NCBI GenBank assembly: GCA_944376295.1
Contig: CALWCE010000001.1
Location: forward strand, 186,001 to 250,000
DNA length: 64,000 nucleotides
Origin: an uncultured Clostridia bacterium
GTDB lineage: Bacteria > Bacillota > Clostridia > Christensenellales > Borkfalkiaceae
Reading direction: 5' to 3'
This document shows, piece after piece, positions 28,760 to 38,083 of the stretch (positions are counted from its first letter, which is position 1; every line of letters starts with the position of its first letter). The notes beneath the pieces are model-generated. The model saw only the letters and a program-made list of their open reading frames with translations. It made no database searches and was not told the DNA's origin. Both the position numbers and the translations under genes were made by a program.

Positions 28760-31168
28760 TCAAAGGAGGACTTCGAGAGGCGCCAGCGCCGCCGCCAGAT
28801 CCTTATTCCCCGCCTTCTCGAAGCGGACGGTGACGATGAGGTTGCCGCCCGCGCCGCGCACGCCCGTGATGACGCCGTCGCCGAAGCGGGGATGGCGCAC
28901 CCGCGCGCCCTCTTGAAAGCGCGAAAGATCGGCGCCTGCCTTCGTAGTGTTTGCCGCGCTCCCCGTCCCCGCAGGAGCGGGACGGACGCCCACGTTGCCG
29001 AAGCGCACGGGCTCCTTGGGGGCGGAAGGAACGCTCTTTGCGGCGCTCCTTTGCGGCCTGCTGCCGCTGCCGAAGGTGCGGTAAGCGCCCTCGTCTTCAT
29101 CGGAAGCGCGCCCCACCCGCCTCGGCGCGGAATTGCCGTAGCCGCCGTAGCCGCCGTAAGAGCCGTACCCCGACGAGCGCCGCGCGCCGTAACCGCCGCC
29201 CGCGCCGTAAGAGCCATAGCCGTAGCCTTCGCCATAGTCGCCGTAGTCGCCCGAATAGCGCGCCTTGACGTCCTCGATGCCCAGCTCGTCTTTGAGCTCG
29301 TCGATAAATTCCGAGCGCACGGTGGGCTCGCGTTTGCCGTAGAGATAGCGCGAGCGGCTGCGCGTGAGCCACAGCTTTTCCCGCGCCCGCGTGATGGCGA
29401 CATACATGAGCCGCCTCTCCTCTTCGAGCGCGGCGGGATCGTCCTGCGCGCGCGAGGTGGGCATGATGTTCTCTTCGAGCCCGCACAAGAACACGCAGCG
29501 GAACTCCAGCCCCTTGACGGCGTGGATGGTGGCGATGGTCACATAGTCGTCCTCGTCCATCTCGTCGGTGTCCGAATAGAGGGTGATCTGCTGCAAGTAG
29601 TCGGAGAGCGTCGCCTCGGGGTTGAGGCGCACGAACTCTTCGACGGAATTTAAGAATTCGTCCAAATTCGCCCGCTTCGCCGCCCCTTCGTCCGTGCCGT
29701 CGAGATACATCTCCTTCATGCCCGAAGTTTCCATCAGGGTATTGCACAGATCGTTGACGGGCGCTTCCTGCGCTAAGATGACGAGGTCTTTGATATACTT
29801 CCCGAAGGCGCGGAGCTTATTTTTCACCGCCTCGCCGAGGGGGAGAAGATCGCAGTCGAGAACGGCGTCGTAGAGGGAGAGCTCCTCTCTTTCCGCATAG
29901 GCGCGCAGCGTCTCCATCGTCTTTTCGCCGATGCCCCGCCGCGGCACGTTGATGATGCGCGAAAGGGCCTCGCTGTCGAACGGGTTGGAAATGAGGCGCA
30001 GGTAGGCGAGCGCGTCCTTGATCTCCTTGCGCTCGAAGAAACGGAAGCCGCCGAACACCTTGTAGGAGATGCCGTACTTGGTGAATTCCTGCTCGAAGGA
30101 GCGCGTGAGCGCGTTGATGCGCATGAGCACGGCAAAATCGGAGAGCTTGTAGCCCCCGCGCCTGAGTTCCGCGATGAGCCGCGCCGCATACAGCGCCTCG
30201 CCCGTCTCCTCGTCCGATTCGTACCACACGGGCTTATCCCCTTCCTCGTTCTCCGTCCACAGCTTCTTGCCCTTGCGGTTGAGGTTGTGCGCAATGGAGG
30301 CGTTTGCGAGCGAAAGGATGGCTTTCGTCGAACGGTAATTCTGCTGCAATTTGAAGGTCTTCGCGTTCGGGTAAGTGCGCTCGAAGTGCAGGATGTTTTC
30401 GATCTGCGCTCCCCGCCAGCCGTAGATGGACTGATCGTCGTCGCCCACCACGAAGAGGTTCCCGTGCTCGCTCGCGAGCATCTTGACGATGTCGAACTGC
30501 ACGGCGTTGGTATCCTGAAATTCGTCGACGTGGATATAGCGGAACTTGCCCGCAAGGTATTCCCGCGCCTCCCCATCGGAAGCGAGCAGCGCGCGCGCTT
30601 CGGAGAGGAGGTCGTCAAAGTCGAGCGCGTTGTTCTGCTTCAAGTGCTTAGCGTACTTTTCGTAGACCTTCACCGCCTCTTCGACGTTGCGCTCCGCGCG
30701 GTGCTGCGCGGCGTATTCCGAAGGCGAGAGCCCCAGCATCTTGGCGTTGGAGATATGCCACTTGATGCTCTTCAAGAGGCTGTCCTCTTCGAAGTTCAGC
30801 TCCTTGAAGGCCTGTTTGATGACGGCGGAGCGCTCCTGCTCGGAATAGATGGAAAAGTTCTGCGTGAGCCCCCTGCGCTCGGCGTACATCCTCAGGATGC
30901 GCACGCACATGGAGTGGATGGTGCTCACCCACATCCGCCGCGTATCGGCGATGGCGGAAAGGCGCTCTTTCATCTCGTTCGCCGCCTTGTTGGTGAAGGT
31001 GATGGCAAGGATATTCTCGGGCGGCACGCCCATATCCCCCACGAGGTGGGCGATGCGCGCCGTCAAAACGCGCGTCTTGCCGCTGCCCGCCCCCGCAAGC
31101 ACCAGAACGGCACCCTCCGTCGTCTCGACGGGCAGCCGTTGTTCTTCGTTCAAGTCCAAAACGTTCAT
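28760..31168 (-). CDS. pcrA: UvrD/PcrA-type DNA helicase with Gly-Tyr-rich linker
   Basis: 802-residue SF1A helicase for repair, replication-conflict clearance and recombination control. The Q-motif LNEEQR starts at residue 6, Walker A is AGAGSGKTRVL, then DEFQDTNAVQ, GDDDQSIYGWRG and the C-terminal GLEFRCVF and AITRAREKLWL. A Tudor-like C-terminal domain (VRHPRFGDGVITGV) ends the protein. Unusual: residues about 639-686 are almost only Gly, Tyr and Ser (for example GYGSYGGYGGYG). The ATG lies seven bases after a TATAAT box with no Shine-Dalgarno, so the mRNA is probably leaderless. Confidence 0.95.
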   Translation of the reverse strand: MNVLDLNEEQRLPVETTEGAVLVLAGAGSGKTRVLTARIAHLVGDMGVPPENILAITFTNKAANEMKERLSAIADTRRMWVSTIHSMCVRILRMYAERRGLTQNFSIYSEQERSAVIKQAFKELNFEEDSLLKSIKWHISNAKMLGLSPSEYAAQHRAERNVEEAVKVYEKYAKHLKQNNALDFDDLLSEARALLASDGEAREYLAGKFRYIHVDEFQDTNAVQFDIVKMLASEHGNLFVVGDDDQSIYGWRGAQIENILHFERTYPNAKTFKLQQNYRSTKAILSLANASIAHNLNRKGKKLWTENEEGDKPVWYESDEETGEALYAARLIAELRRGGYKLSDFAVLMRINALTRSFEQEFTKYGISYKVFGGFRFFERKEIKDALAYLRLISNPFDSEALSRIINVPRRGIGEKTMETLRAYAEREELSLYDAVLDCDLLPLGEAVKNKLRAFGKYIKDLVILAQEAPVNDLCNTLMETSGMKEMYLDGTDEGAAKRANLDEFLNSVEEFVRLNPEATLSDYLQQITLYSDTDEMDEDDYVTIATIHAVKGLEFRCVFLCGLEENIMPTSRAQDDPAALEEERRLMYVAITRAREKLWLTRSRSRYLYGKREPTVRSEFIDELKDELGIEDVKARYSGDYGDYGEGYGYGSYGAGGGYGARRSSGYGSYGGYGGYGNSAPRRVGRASDEDEGAYRTFGSGSRPQRSAAKSVPSAPKEPVRFGNVGVRPAPAGTGSAANTTKAGADLSRFQEGARVRHPRFGDGVITGVRGAGGNLIVTVRFEKAGNKDLAAALAPLEVLL

Positions 31169-31175
31169 GGAGGAT

Positions 31176-31204
31176 ATTATATCATATCCGCCGCGTTTCG
31201 ACAA
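31176..31204 (-). promoter_or_regulatory. Promoter giving a predicted leaderless pcrA mRNA
   Basis: Minus strand TTGTCG, 17 bases, TATAAT, then ATCCTCC and ATG. A start seven or eight bases after the -10 box would fall on the first base of the codon. Confidence 0.7.
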
Positions 31205-31294
31205 GCGATTGGACGCAGCTCACCCGCCGCCGTCCTATCTTCGCGCCGCCCACGCCGCGCCGCCCATACAAGCCGCCCGCCCCCCCGCAAAGGC

Positions 31295-31699
31295 TCAGCC
31301 CTGCGGTTTACTTTGCTTTCTTCGTTCGAACTGCTCCTCCCGCTTGAAGCGCTCCAACGCTTTTAGGTACTTTTCCGAAAGCTCCAGCGTATAGCGCTGC
31401 TTTTCGGCATAGGAGAGCGTCGCGTAATACTCCTTGTCGGTGAGCCGCCCGATGGCGTCGGAAACTTCCCCCTCTTCGAGGAGGAGTTTCTTGACTTTGA
31501 GATAAAACTCGTCGGGCGCCTCGCCCTTGATATGCCCCGCGACCTTGCCCTTGAAGTAGCGTTCCATCCTGCTTTCGCTGATCCCCTGCTCGCGTGCGTC
31601 CTTCAAATGCGCGTCAAGTTCCTCCTCGCACTGTCTCCAGAACCCCTGCTTCATGCGCGCTTTTGCCTCTTTTGCAAGCGATTTCAACGTCCGCTCCAT
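31295..31699 (-). CDS. Hypothetical protein, charged and helical
   Basis: 134 residues, rich in Lys, Glu and Arg, with no signal peptide or membrane segment. Predicted mostly alpha-helical (KKLLLEEGEVSDAIGRL, YLKALERFKREEQF). GGAG lies nine bases before the ATG. I do not recognise the family. It sits between rpsU and pcrA, in the same direction as both. Confidence 0.7.
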   Translation of the reverse strand: MERTLKSLAKEAKARMKQGFWRQCEEELDAHLKDAREQGISESRMERYFKGKVAGHIKGEAPDEFYLKVKKLLLEEGEVSDAIGRLTDKEYYATLSYAEKQRYTLELSEKYLKALERFKREEQFERRKQSKPQG

Positions 31700-31750
31700 G
31701 TTTTTATACTCCGTTTCGCTATTATTCTCCCGATTTCGACATTTTCCGCA

Positions 31751-31779
31751 AGAAAAAAACCGTAACTTCCGTTACGGTT
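31751..31779 (-). terminator. rpsU terminator
   Basis: AACCGTAAC, loop GGAA, GTTACGGTT, then a T-run. Confidence 0.92.
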
Positions 31780-31786
31780 CTTATCC

Positions 31787-31963
31787 TTAGTTTCTGCTTC
31801 TCTTTCTGGCTGCTTCCGCCTTCTTTCTCTTCTTCACGGAAGGCTTTTCGTAGAACTCCTTCTTGCGGAGATCCCCGATGATGCCGTCGCGGGAGCACTT
31901 TCTCTTAAAACGGCGCAGCGCATTCTCGAGATTCTCGTTATCGCCGACTCTGATGGTAGACAT
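31787..31963 (-). CDS. rpsU: 30S ribosomal protein S21
   Basis: 58 residues. [20 protein letters not shown] start and a basic C-terminus ([15 protein letters not shown]). AAGGAGG lies 11 bases before ATG 31963; upstream in-frame codons cross the promoter and are not used. Single-gene transcript. Confidence 0.97.
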   Translation of the reverse strand: MSTIRVGDNENLENALRRFKRKCSRDGIIGDLRKKEFYEKPSVKKRKKAEAARKRSRN

Positions 31964-32021
31964 CCTATTCAACCCTCCTTCGCCGCAGCACTTATTTGCC
32001 CTTTTTTCAAGTTGCCTGCCC

Positions 32022-32050
32022 ATTATAGCAGACTTTCCCCCGCTTGTCAA
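32022..32050 (-). promoter_or_regulatory. Promoter of rpsU
   Basis: Minus strand TTGACA, 17 bases, TATAAT: a full consensus match. Confidence 0.9.
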
Positions 32051-32090
32051 TTTTTTTCAAGCGCGAGAAAGCACATTTTGCGTCCTTTTT

Positions 32091-34523
32091 TCAGATAGAA
32101 CGGATGGCTTCGACGGGCTTCTTCCGCGAGAAGACCGCGACCGGGATGCCCGTCGCGACGAGCGCCGTAACGGCGGCAATGCCGAAGAGGATGAGCGCGT
32201 TCTGCCACCCGAACAGGAAGAACGGATAGGAGAGCACGCCCTCCGAAATGAGGATGCCGTTGGTGACCGCGCACGCAGCGACGCTCCCCGCGACGCCCAG
32301 CACAAGGCACAGGAGCGTGACGGCGATGCCCTCGACGATAAAGATCTTGAACACGTCGATGCCGCGCGCCCCCACCGCCCGCAGGATGCCGATATCCTTC
32401 TTCTTGGCGTTGATGCTCGCCGAAATGAAGCTAAAAAGGAGCAGCGCCGCGAACACGGCGAGGACGCCCGCCGCCGACCCGATGACGGGGAAGATGAGCT
32501 CATAGATCTCCTGCCCGTCGTCGATGCTCTCCAGATAGTCATAGGGAAGCAGATAGGCGATATCCCGCTCGCCGTCCGTGCGCCCGTAGTAGGCAAAGAG
32601 CGCATTCGCACGGGCGGAACGCTCCGTGCCGAGAGGCGCCATGAGGAGCTGATACCGCCTCATGCTCTCCGACTCTTCCCGATAGGCAGTCGTCTTCCCA
32701 GAGTAAGAGATCTCGTTCATGAGGGAATGATAGCTGCGGATGACCTGATCGGAATATCCGCCGCCGTACCGCTCGTAGAACTCGTCCGACACGAACACCA
32801 CGGAAGACATGGAACGAAGGAAGTGCTCTTTGAGCGCCGCCGTGAGCTCGTTCTTCTCCTCCGTTTCCAATTCGTTCCCCTTCAGGGCGTCATAGGCGGA
32901 AAAGTCCTCGCCCGCGTCGAAGACGCCAACGACGCGGAAGGTGTACTGCCTCGTCATATAGGTCACGCTCACCGCTTTCCCGATGATATCCTCGTAAGAG
33001 TTGACCGCCTCGGAGTCCGCCGAAGCCTCGGGGCGGTACCCGAAGTTCCGGAACCCCTCAAAGACCGCCAGGGAGATGAGCCCTTCCGAAGGGTCGGAGG
33101 GATACTCTCCCGCAAGGAGGGAAAATCCCGTCTCCGGGAAATAGGAGACGTCCGCGAAGCCCGACAGGACGTTGATGGAATAGTAATAGTTGCTGTAATG
33201 ATAGACGTCGGCGTCGGGATGCCCGTGCGACGCGCTCAGGCTGAGATTCGCCGCCCCGTAGTTATAGACGGGGATGAACGCGATCCCGCTCTCCTCGCGG
33301 AGGGCGGCGACGTCTTCCTCGACAAAGTTGCACACCGCCGTTCCCGACGGCATGACGGAGACGGTCTCCTCCCCGTCCTTGCCCGTGCCGTGCGCAATGA
33401 GTTTCTTTTGCAGGACGGCGGCGCCATAGGGAGAGTCGGAAAGCCCCGAGATCCCCATCTGCCTGGGCGAATAGGTGATCATCGTCGAAAAGACCCCGAA
33501 GACGAGGAAGGCGATGGCGGCAAGGAGGGTCGTCACGATGAGGCGCAGGGGTTTTATCCGAAGCCCTGCGATGCCCATCTTGAAGGCATAGCGCGCGGGG
33601 AAGCGGGAAGGCAGGAAGGAGGCGGTATCCTCCTCAAGGGGACGGGGATGTGCGTCCGTGGGAGAAAACGTTCCCGCCTCCCGCCGCTCTTCTGCGGCGT
33701 CCTCCTTTTCTGCGGAAAGCACGATGCTCCCCTTGTTCGCGCGCAGGAAGGCGATGACGCGCTCCTCGTCCTCTCTGCTCATCGCCGCGCCGCTTGCAAC
33801 GGTCAGCCGCTTCGGTCCCGCCTCGACGACGTTCTTCGCCTCCTTCCCCTCCCCCGAACGCGTCACGTCGGAAATGGCTTTCCCGTCCTTGAGCTCGATG
33901 ATGCGGTCGCCGTACGTTTCGGCAAAATCTCTGTCATGCGAAACGACGACGACGAGTTTTTCGCGGGAGAGCTTTTTGAGGGTATCGAACACCTGCGCGC
34001 CCGTCGCGGAATCGAGCGCACCCGTGGGCTCGTCCGCCATGATGATCTCGGGCTCCTTGACGAGCGCCCGCGCGATGGCGACGCGCTGTTTCTGCCCGCC
34101 CGAGAGCGTGTTGGGCCTGCGGTCGGCATATCCCTGCATGTCGACCATGGATAAAAGCTCGTCGATGCGCGCCTTGTCGCGGGGTTTTCCCTGCAGTTCG
34201 AGCGCGAGGGCGACGTTCTCCCCCACCGTCAGTTCATTTAAAATATTGTATTCCTGAAAGATGAACCCGACGTAAGTGTTGCGGTAGGAATCGAAGTCGC
34301 TCCCCGTGAAGTCCTTCGAAGACTTGCCCTTGACGACGATCTCGCCCTCGTCGGGAACATCCAGCCCGCCCGCAAGGTTCAGGAGCGTCGATTTGCCGCT
34401 CCCCGACCTCCCGAGCAAAAACACCATGCCCGTCTCGGGGAAATCGAGAGACACATGATCGAGCGCCCCGACCGTCTCTCCTTTGGTCGTATATCGTTTG
34501 GTAAGATCTCTGACTTGCAGCAT
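32091..34523 (-). CDS. ABC transporter, ATPase fused to MacB-like permease
   Basis: 810 residues. Residues 1-220 form a LolD/MacB-type ATPase: Walker A GRSGSGKST, Q-loop GFIFQEYNIL, signature LSGGQKQR, Walker B IIMADEPTGALDS, H-loop VVSHD. After a charged linker comes one membrane segment (about 320-345), a 330-residue extracytoplasmic domain and three more membrane segments at the end. This FtsX-like layout drives lipid, peptide or antibiotic extrusion by mechanotransmission. AAGGAG precedes ATG 34523. It lies eight bases after the TIM-barrel gene, so it is in the same operon. The substrate is unknown. Confidence 0.92.
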   Translation of the reverse strand: MLQVRDLTKRYTTKGETVGALDHVSLDFPETGMVFLLGRSGSGKSTLLNLAGGLDVPDEGEIVVKGKSSKDFTGSDFDSYRNTYVGFIFQEYNILNELTVGENVALALELQGKPRDKARIDELLSMVDMQGYADRRPNTLSGGQKQRVAIARALVKEPEIIMADEPTGALDSATGAQVFDTLKKLSREKLVVVVSHDRDFAETYGDRIIELKDGKAISDVTRSGEGKEAKNVVEAGPKRLTVASGAAMSREDEERVIAFLRANKGSIVLSAEKEDAAEERREAGTFSPTDAHPRPLEEDTASFLPSRFPARYAFKMGIAGLRIKPLRLIVTTLLAAIAFLVFGVFSTMITYSPRQMGISGLSDSPYGAAVLQKKLIAHGTGKDGEETVSVMPSGTAVCNFVEEDVAALREESGIAFIPVYNYGAANLSLSASHGHPDADVYHYSNYYYSINVLSGFADVSYFPETGFSLLAGEYPSDPSEGLISLAVFEGFRNFGYRPEASADSEAVNSYEDIIGKAVSVTYMTRQYTFRVVGVFDAGEDFSAYDALKGNELETEEKNELTAALKEHFLRSMSSVVFVSDEFYERYGGGYSDQVIRSYHSLMNEISYSGKTTAYREESESMRRYQLLMAPLGTERSARANALFAYYGRTDGERDIAYLLPYDYLESIDDGQEIYELIFPVIGSAAGVLAVFAALLLFSFISASINAKKKDIGILRAVGARGIDVFKIFIVEGIAVTLLCLVLGVAGSVAACAVTNGILISEGVLSYPFFLFGWQNALILFGIAAVTALVATGIPVAVFSRKKPVEAIRSI

Positions 34524-34531
34524 ATGTCTCC

Positions 34532-35320
34532 TTATTTGCTGTGTTCGATGGTATCGGAAAGCCACTCGAAGGAAGCTTTGAGCTCGTCCTCTTCCCCGAA
34601 GTCGCCCGAATAGTTTTCGATGAGGAGCGGCCCGTCGAAGCCGACGTCGCGAAGCCGCTTCAAAAGCAGCGGAAAATCGGTGACGCCCCGCCCCGGCAGG
34701 CACAGTATGCCCTCCGCCGTGATATCGCTCACATGGACGTGGGAAAGGGAAGCGCCCATCTCCTTCAGATAGTCAAAGTAGTCGTATCCCGTGATGCGCG
34801 CCTGCTTGAGATCGAGCACCCCGCGAAGAGTGGGACAGTATTCTTTCAGAACGGAAAAGACGCCCGGGCGGTTATACAGCGCCCACTCCACGTTCTCATA
34901 GCACAGCGAAACGCCGGACTTTTCGCACACTTTTGCGATCTTCTGCGTCTGCTTCCCCGAACGCACGAGATTTTCGCGGTAGGTGCGCTTGATGCGCGCC
35001 ACTCCATGGAAGGTGTAATGCTTTGCCCCGAGGATGTTCGCGCACTCCAACGTGCGGGAAAGGAGGGAAAAGGCGTCCCCCACGACGCGCGGATGCTCGG
35101 CATACAGCTGCGGTTCGAACTGCGTGTTGAGAACATGCACGGAATGCGCCTTCACCGCCCCCTTTTTCTCGGCGCACAGCCGCGCAAAGGAAGGTTCGTA
35201 CTCGCAGAAGGAAGTTAAAAACACCTCGCAGACGGGCACGCCCCACTCCGAAAAGAGGGCGAGCGCGTCCTCGTTGTTGCGGCGCAAAAACAGCGTCGCA
35301 GTCGAAATGCCCGCCTGCAT
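34532..35320 (-). CDS. Sugar phosphate isomerase/epimerase-like TIM-barrel protein
   Basis: 262 residues of the xylose isomerase-like/AP endonuclease 2 superfamily. Candidate metal ligands lie in HYTFHGVA, CYENVEW (Glu), VLDLKQA (Asp), HVHVSD and LLIENYSGD (Glu). The sugar substrate cannot be told from the sequence. Its start overlaps the stop of the AraM-like gene by one base. The trio AraM-like, TIM-barrel and ABC exporter is therefore one operon, suggesting that a sugar or polyol phosphate derivative is made and handled at the envelope. Confidence 0.8.
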   Translation of the reverse strand: MQAGISTATLFLRRNNEDALALFSEWGVPVCEVFLTSFCEYEPSFARLCAEKKGAVKAHSVHVLNTQFEPQLYAEHPRVVGDAFSLLSRTLECANILGAKHYTFHGVARIKRTYRENLVRSGKQTQKIAKVCEKSGVSLCYENVEWALYNRPGVFSVLKEYCPTLRGVLDLKQARITGYDYFDYLKEMGASLSHVHVSDITAEGILCLPGRGVTDFPLLLKRLRDVGFDGPLLIENYSGDFGEEDELKASFEWLSDTIEHSK

Positions 35321-36444
35321 CAGTAGAATTTCTCCAAAAGCTCCTCCGCGGTATCCTTCATCAGCCCTTCCTCGTTGTAGAGGGCGAGGATGGTGAAGCG
35401 GTCGCGGATCTTGTACGCCTCGAAGAACATGGTGCGCACCGTCTCGCGGGAAACGCCCAATTCGGAAAAGCGCGTAGGGCAGCCGAGTTTGCCTAAGGTG
35501 TCGAGCACGAATTCAGAGGAAGGCAGCCCTTCCGCCTCTTTGAGGACAACGTCCTTCCCCTTGAAATCGGCGCGGCTGCCGAGGGTATGATAGAGATAGA
35601 GCGAGACCGCCGTCCCCAGCCCCACTTTGATGCCGTGCAGGGGAATGCGCTCGCCGCGGCGCAGAAAGTCCATTTCGAGGAAGTGGCTCATGTGGTGTTC
35701 CGCGCCCGAAGCGGGGCGGGAACTGCCTGCAATGACCATCGCATAGCCCGAGATGAGCAGCGCTTCCATGAGCTTTTCCACGCCCTCTTCCTTCCCCGCG
35801 AACAGGGCGGGCAGGCTGTCGTTGGAGGCGCGCACGGCGTTATACATGAGGGAAGCGGCTTCCTCGTTGTACTTCTCGCCCTTGAGATCGCGCGAGATGC
35901 GCCAGTCGGTGAGGCAGCAATATTTGGCGAGGATATCCCCCACGCCCGCGCCGATCATGACGGAGGGCGCCGCTTTGAGAACGGAAAAGTCCATCAGAAC
36001 GTCGGAAGCCGTCTGCGCGTCGCGCGTGATCTTGAACCCCTTTTCGATGAGGGGCGTAACGCCCGACGTATAGCCGTCCATCGAGGGCGCCGTCGCATAC
36101 ACGCCGCTCTCCTTGTGGAGAAGAAAGCCCGCGCGCTTGCAAAGATCGTTCAGGGTGCCCGACCCCACGGCGAGGAGATAGTCATATCCTTCCCCCGCCG
36201 CCATCACGCGGGCGACCGTCTCCTCATCGGCGACGGGCTCCTCTTCGGGAAGGGAAAAGAGCGAAGCCTGAACGCCGCTTGCTTGAAAAGAAGCGAGCAG
36301 AGGTTCTGCAAAACAGCGCGTAACGGCGTCCGAGACGAGCAGCACGCGCTTCTCCTTCACGCGCCCTTCAAAGACGGGGAACGCCCCGTTTACGGCGCGC
36401 TCCGCATTGACATGAAACCTTGCAGAAAGTGCAGAAATATCCAT
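35320..36444 (-). CDS. Glycerol-1-phosphate dehydrogenase-like protein (AraM/EgsA family)
   Basis: 374-residue NAD(P)-dependent alcohol dehydrogenase of the iron/zinc type. Nucleotide-binding GSGTLNDLCK, TAPSMDGYTSG, then metal ligands in GAEHHMSHFLE and the later HGIKVGLGT His. In Bacillus, AraM makes sn-glycerol-1-phosphate from dihydroxyacetone phosphate. AGGTGAT precedes the ATG. A TAAAAT box lies 20 bases upstream, but I see no clear -35. First gene of a three-gene operon. Confidence 0.85.
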   Translation of the reverse strand: MDISALSARFHVNAERAVNGAFPVFEGRVKEKRVLLVSDAVTRCFAEPLLASFQASGVQASLFSLPEEEPVADEETVARVMAAGEGYDYLLAVGSGTLNDLCKRAGFLLHKESGVYATAPSMDGYTSGVTPLIEKGFKITRDAQTASDVLMDFSVLKAAPSVMIGAGVGDILAKYCCLTDWRISRDLKGEKYNEEAASLMYNAVRASNDSLPALFAGKEEGVEKLMEALLISGYAMVIAGSSRPASGAEHHMSHFLEMDFLRRGERIPLHGIKVGLGTAVSLYLYHTLGSRADFKGKDVVLKEAEGLPSSEFVLDTLGKLGCPTRFSELGVSRETVRTMFFEAYKIRDRFTILALYNEEGLMKDTAEELLEKFY

Positions 36445-36995
36445 ACGATCACCTGAAATACCTTATTTTAAGTGGGGGACCCGCCTCTCCCTTGCCTCCC
36501 TCCTCGGGGTCCCCAAAAAAATACTGCGTCTTTTTTTGGGGTGAGTTTGAGGGCGAGAAAGCGCTTTCTTGTCTTTCAGGGTTCCCACAAAACTCGCTAC
36601 GCGAGTTTTGTGGGAAGAGGAGCGGCAGGCATATAAGGTCATGCGGCAAACGAAGCGCGCCGCAGACCAAAACGCCTTGCCGCGACGAGGTGGGGCTTTG
36701 ACCGCTTTCGAGCTTGGAAATGGCACATGGAGCGTGCCATTTCCTGACCGAAGCGCGGTCTCTACCGCGCGAGACGGTGTCTGCGGAGCAGACGGAAGGA
36801 GTCTTATCCATCAACCGCCAGCGCCAATGAACGCGAAGTTTGGATGCTCTCAAAGCCAGTGAAAGCGAAGTGAGAGGAAAGAGATGCAAGAAAGACGAGG
36901 AGAGCGCGGCTTTGCCGCAGGGAGTTTACTATGCGTAAATGACCAAGGCAAAACGCAAGCTCGACAAAGTATTTCGCCGCATACATTTCCTCGAA
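36445..36995. repeat. Gene-free gap: composite repeat with structured copy 2 and 101-base element
   Basis: 36494-36802 is one large bordered unit: left border GCCTCCCTCCTCGGGG, a hairpin CCCCAAAAAAATA...TTTTTTTGGGG, structured repeat copy 2 (36557-36770), right border GACGGAAGGAGT. Copy 2 has an insertion of about 110 bases, including a CCCACAAAACTCGC/GCGAGTTTTGTGGG hairpin. 36881-36981 is the second copy of the 101-base element seen at 28651. No gene is present. Confidence 0.7.
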
Positions 36996-37907
36996 CTATT
37001 TGCAGACGAAATTGCACACGATCCCCTCATCATAATCTCCGAACCCGCGGCCGAAGAGGGTCACGCCCCCGCGGTGCACGGCGTCTTCGGGAACAAAGAT
37101 GCGGAAGCGGATCTGATCGCCCGCCTTTAAGTCGAGGTCGTCGAGCGTCGTTTCGGAGACTTTGAGCCCGCAGATGTAGCTCCCCTTGCGGTTGACGACG
37201 ACGAGCACCTTCTTGCCGTACTGGCCGAGGTTCCCGCTCCACCAGGCGGGGTTACAGTTGCCCGGGCGGTCGTTGTACTCGCCGCGGCTCTTGAAATACC
37301 CCAGCTCGTGCCCGTTGACGGCAAAGTAGATGTCGCTCGGATAGTACGCGGCATAGCCGGGCGCCTCGCTCGCAAGCTCCATGGAAAACTGCAGTTCGAG
37401 GAGCTCGGACTCGGGCGTCAGATAATTGGGGATGAGGTACTCCACATGCCCCCACGCGAACCACAGAATGCCCGCCTTGATGCGCTCGGGATAGGAAAAG
37501 CAGCACGGGTCGTCGAAACGGCCGATGGCTTTTTCGGACGTGCCGAGCCCGCAGGTCGGGTGGATGTCGTAACTCACATAGTGGCCGATGTCGATATGCG
37601 CGCTCTCCACCCTGCCTTCCGCCTGCACCTCGTTGACGAAATCGATGACGATCTTATCGGCGGCGAGGCGGCAGATCTTCTGCGTGCCGCGCTTCCCCGA
37701 AGAGGTCGTGATCTCGATGAGCCCCGCCTCGTAGAGCTTTTTGATGTGCGCCGTGATCGCCCCGTTGGAGACGTTGAATGCCTTCGCAAAATAGGCGAGG
37801 TTGAGCTCCCCCTTCTGCAGCAGCTCGTTGAGGATGCCGAGACGGATATCCGAATCGAGCGCCTCATACAAAAGCCTCCCCTGTCTGAAATCTTTGAGAT
37901 AGATCAT
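36996..37907 (-). CDS. ArsR-type winged-helix regulator with large C-terminal domain
   Basis: 303 residues. Residues about 5-85 form a winged helix (LGILNELLQKGELNLAYFA, then VSNGAITAHIKKLYEAGLI). The rest is a 200-residue domain rich in aromatic residues and beta structure, with no cysteine metal site of classical ArsR proteins. It may bind a carbohydrate-like ligand, but I do not recognise it. The GGAGGAGG ribosome binding site fixes ATG 37907. Confidence 0.8.
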   Translation of the reverse strand: MIYLKDFRQGRLLYEALDSDIRLGILNELLQKGELNLAYFAKAFNVSNGAITAHIKKLYEAGLIEITTSSGKRGTQKICRLAADKIVIDFVNEVQAEGRVESAHIDIGHYVSYDIHPTCGLGTSEKAIGRFDDPCCFSYPERIKAGILWFAWGHVEYLIPNYLTPESELLELQFSMELASEAPGYAAYYPSDIYFAVNGHELGYFKSRGEYNDRPGNCNPAWWSGNLGQYGKKVLVVVNRKGSYICGLKVSETTLDDLDLKAGDQIRFRIFVPEDAVHRGGVTLFGRGFGDYDEGIVCNFVCK

Positions 37908-37971
37908 AGCCCTCCTCCCGCGGCGGACGCTCCCCGCGCCCCCCGACGATCGCCTGTCTTTATTATAACAA

Positions 37972-38000
37972 ATGATAACAAATCCCGCACGCCTTGTCAA
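37972..38000 (-). promoter_or_regulatory. Promoter and possible operator of the ArsR-type gene
   Basis: Minus strand TTGACA, 17 bases, TATCAT. Overlapping the -10 region is a direct repeat: ATAACAAAT occurs twice at 10-base spacing on the plus strand (about 37965-37983). One helical turn apart suggests an autoregulatory site. Confidence 0.65.
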
Positions 38001-38083
38001 TCAAATCAAGAACATTTTAGACAAATCTAAACCATATTGCGCGCAGGCATCCCCCAAAGCGCCCCGTCAAGGAAAAATATGGC

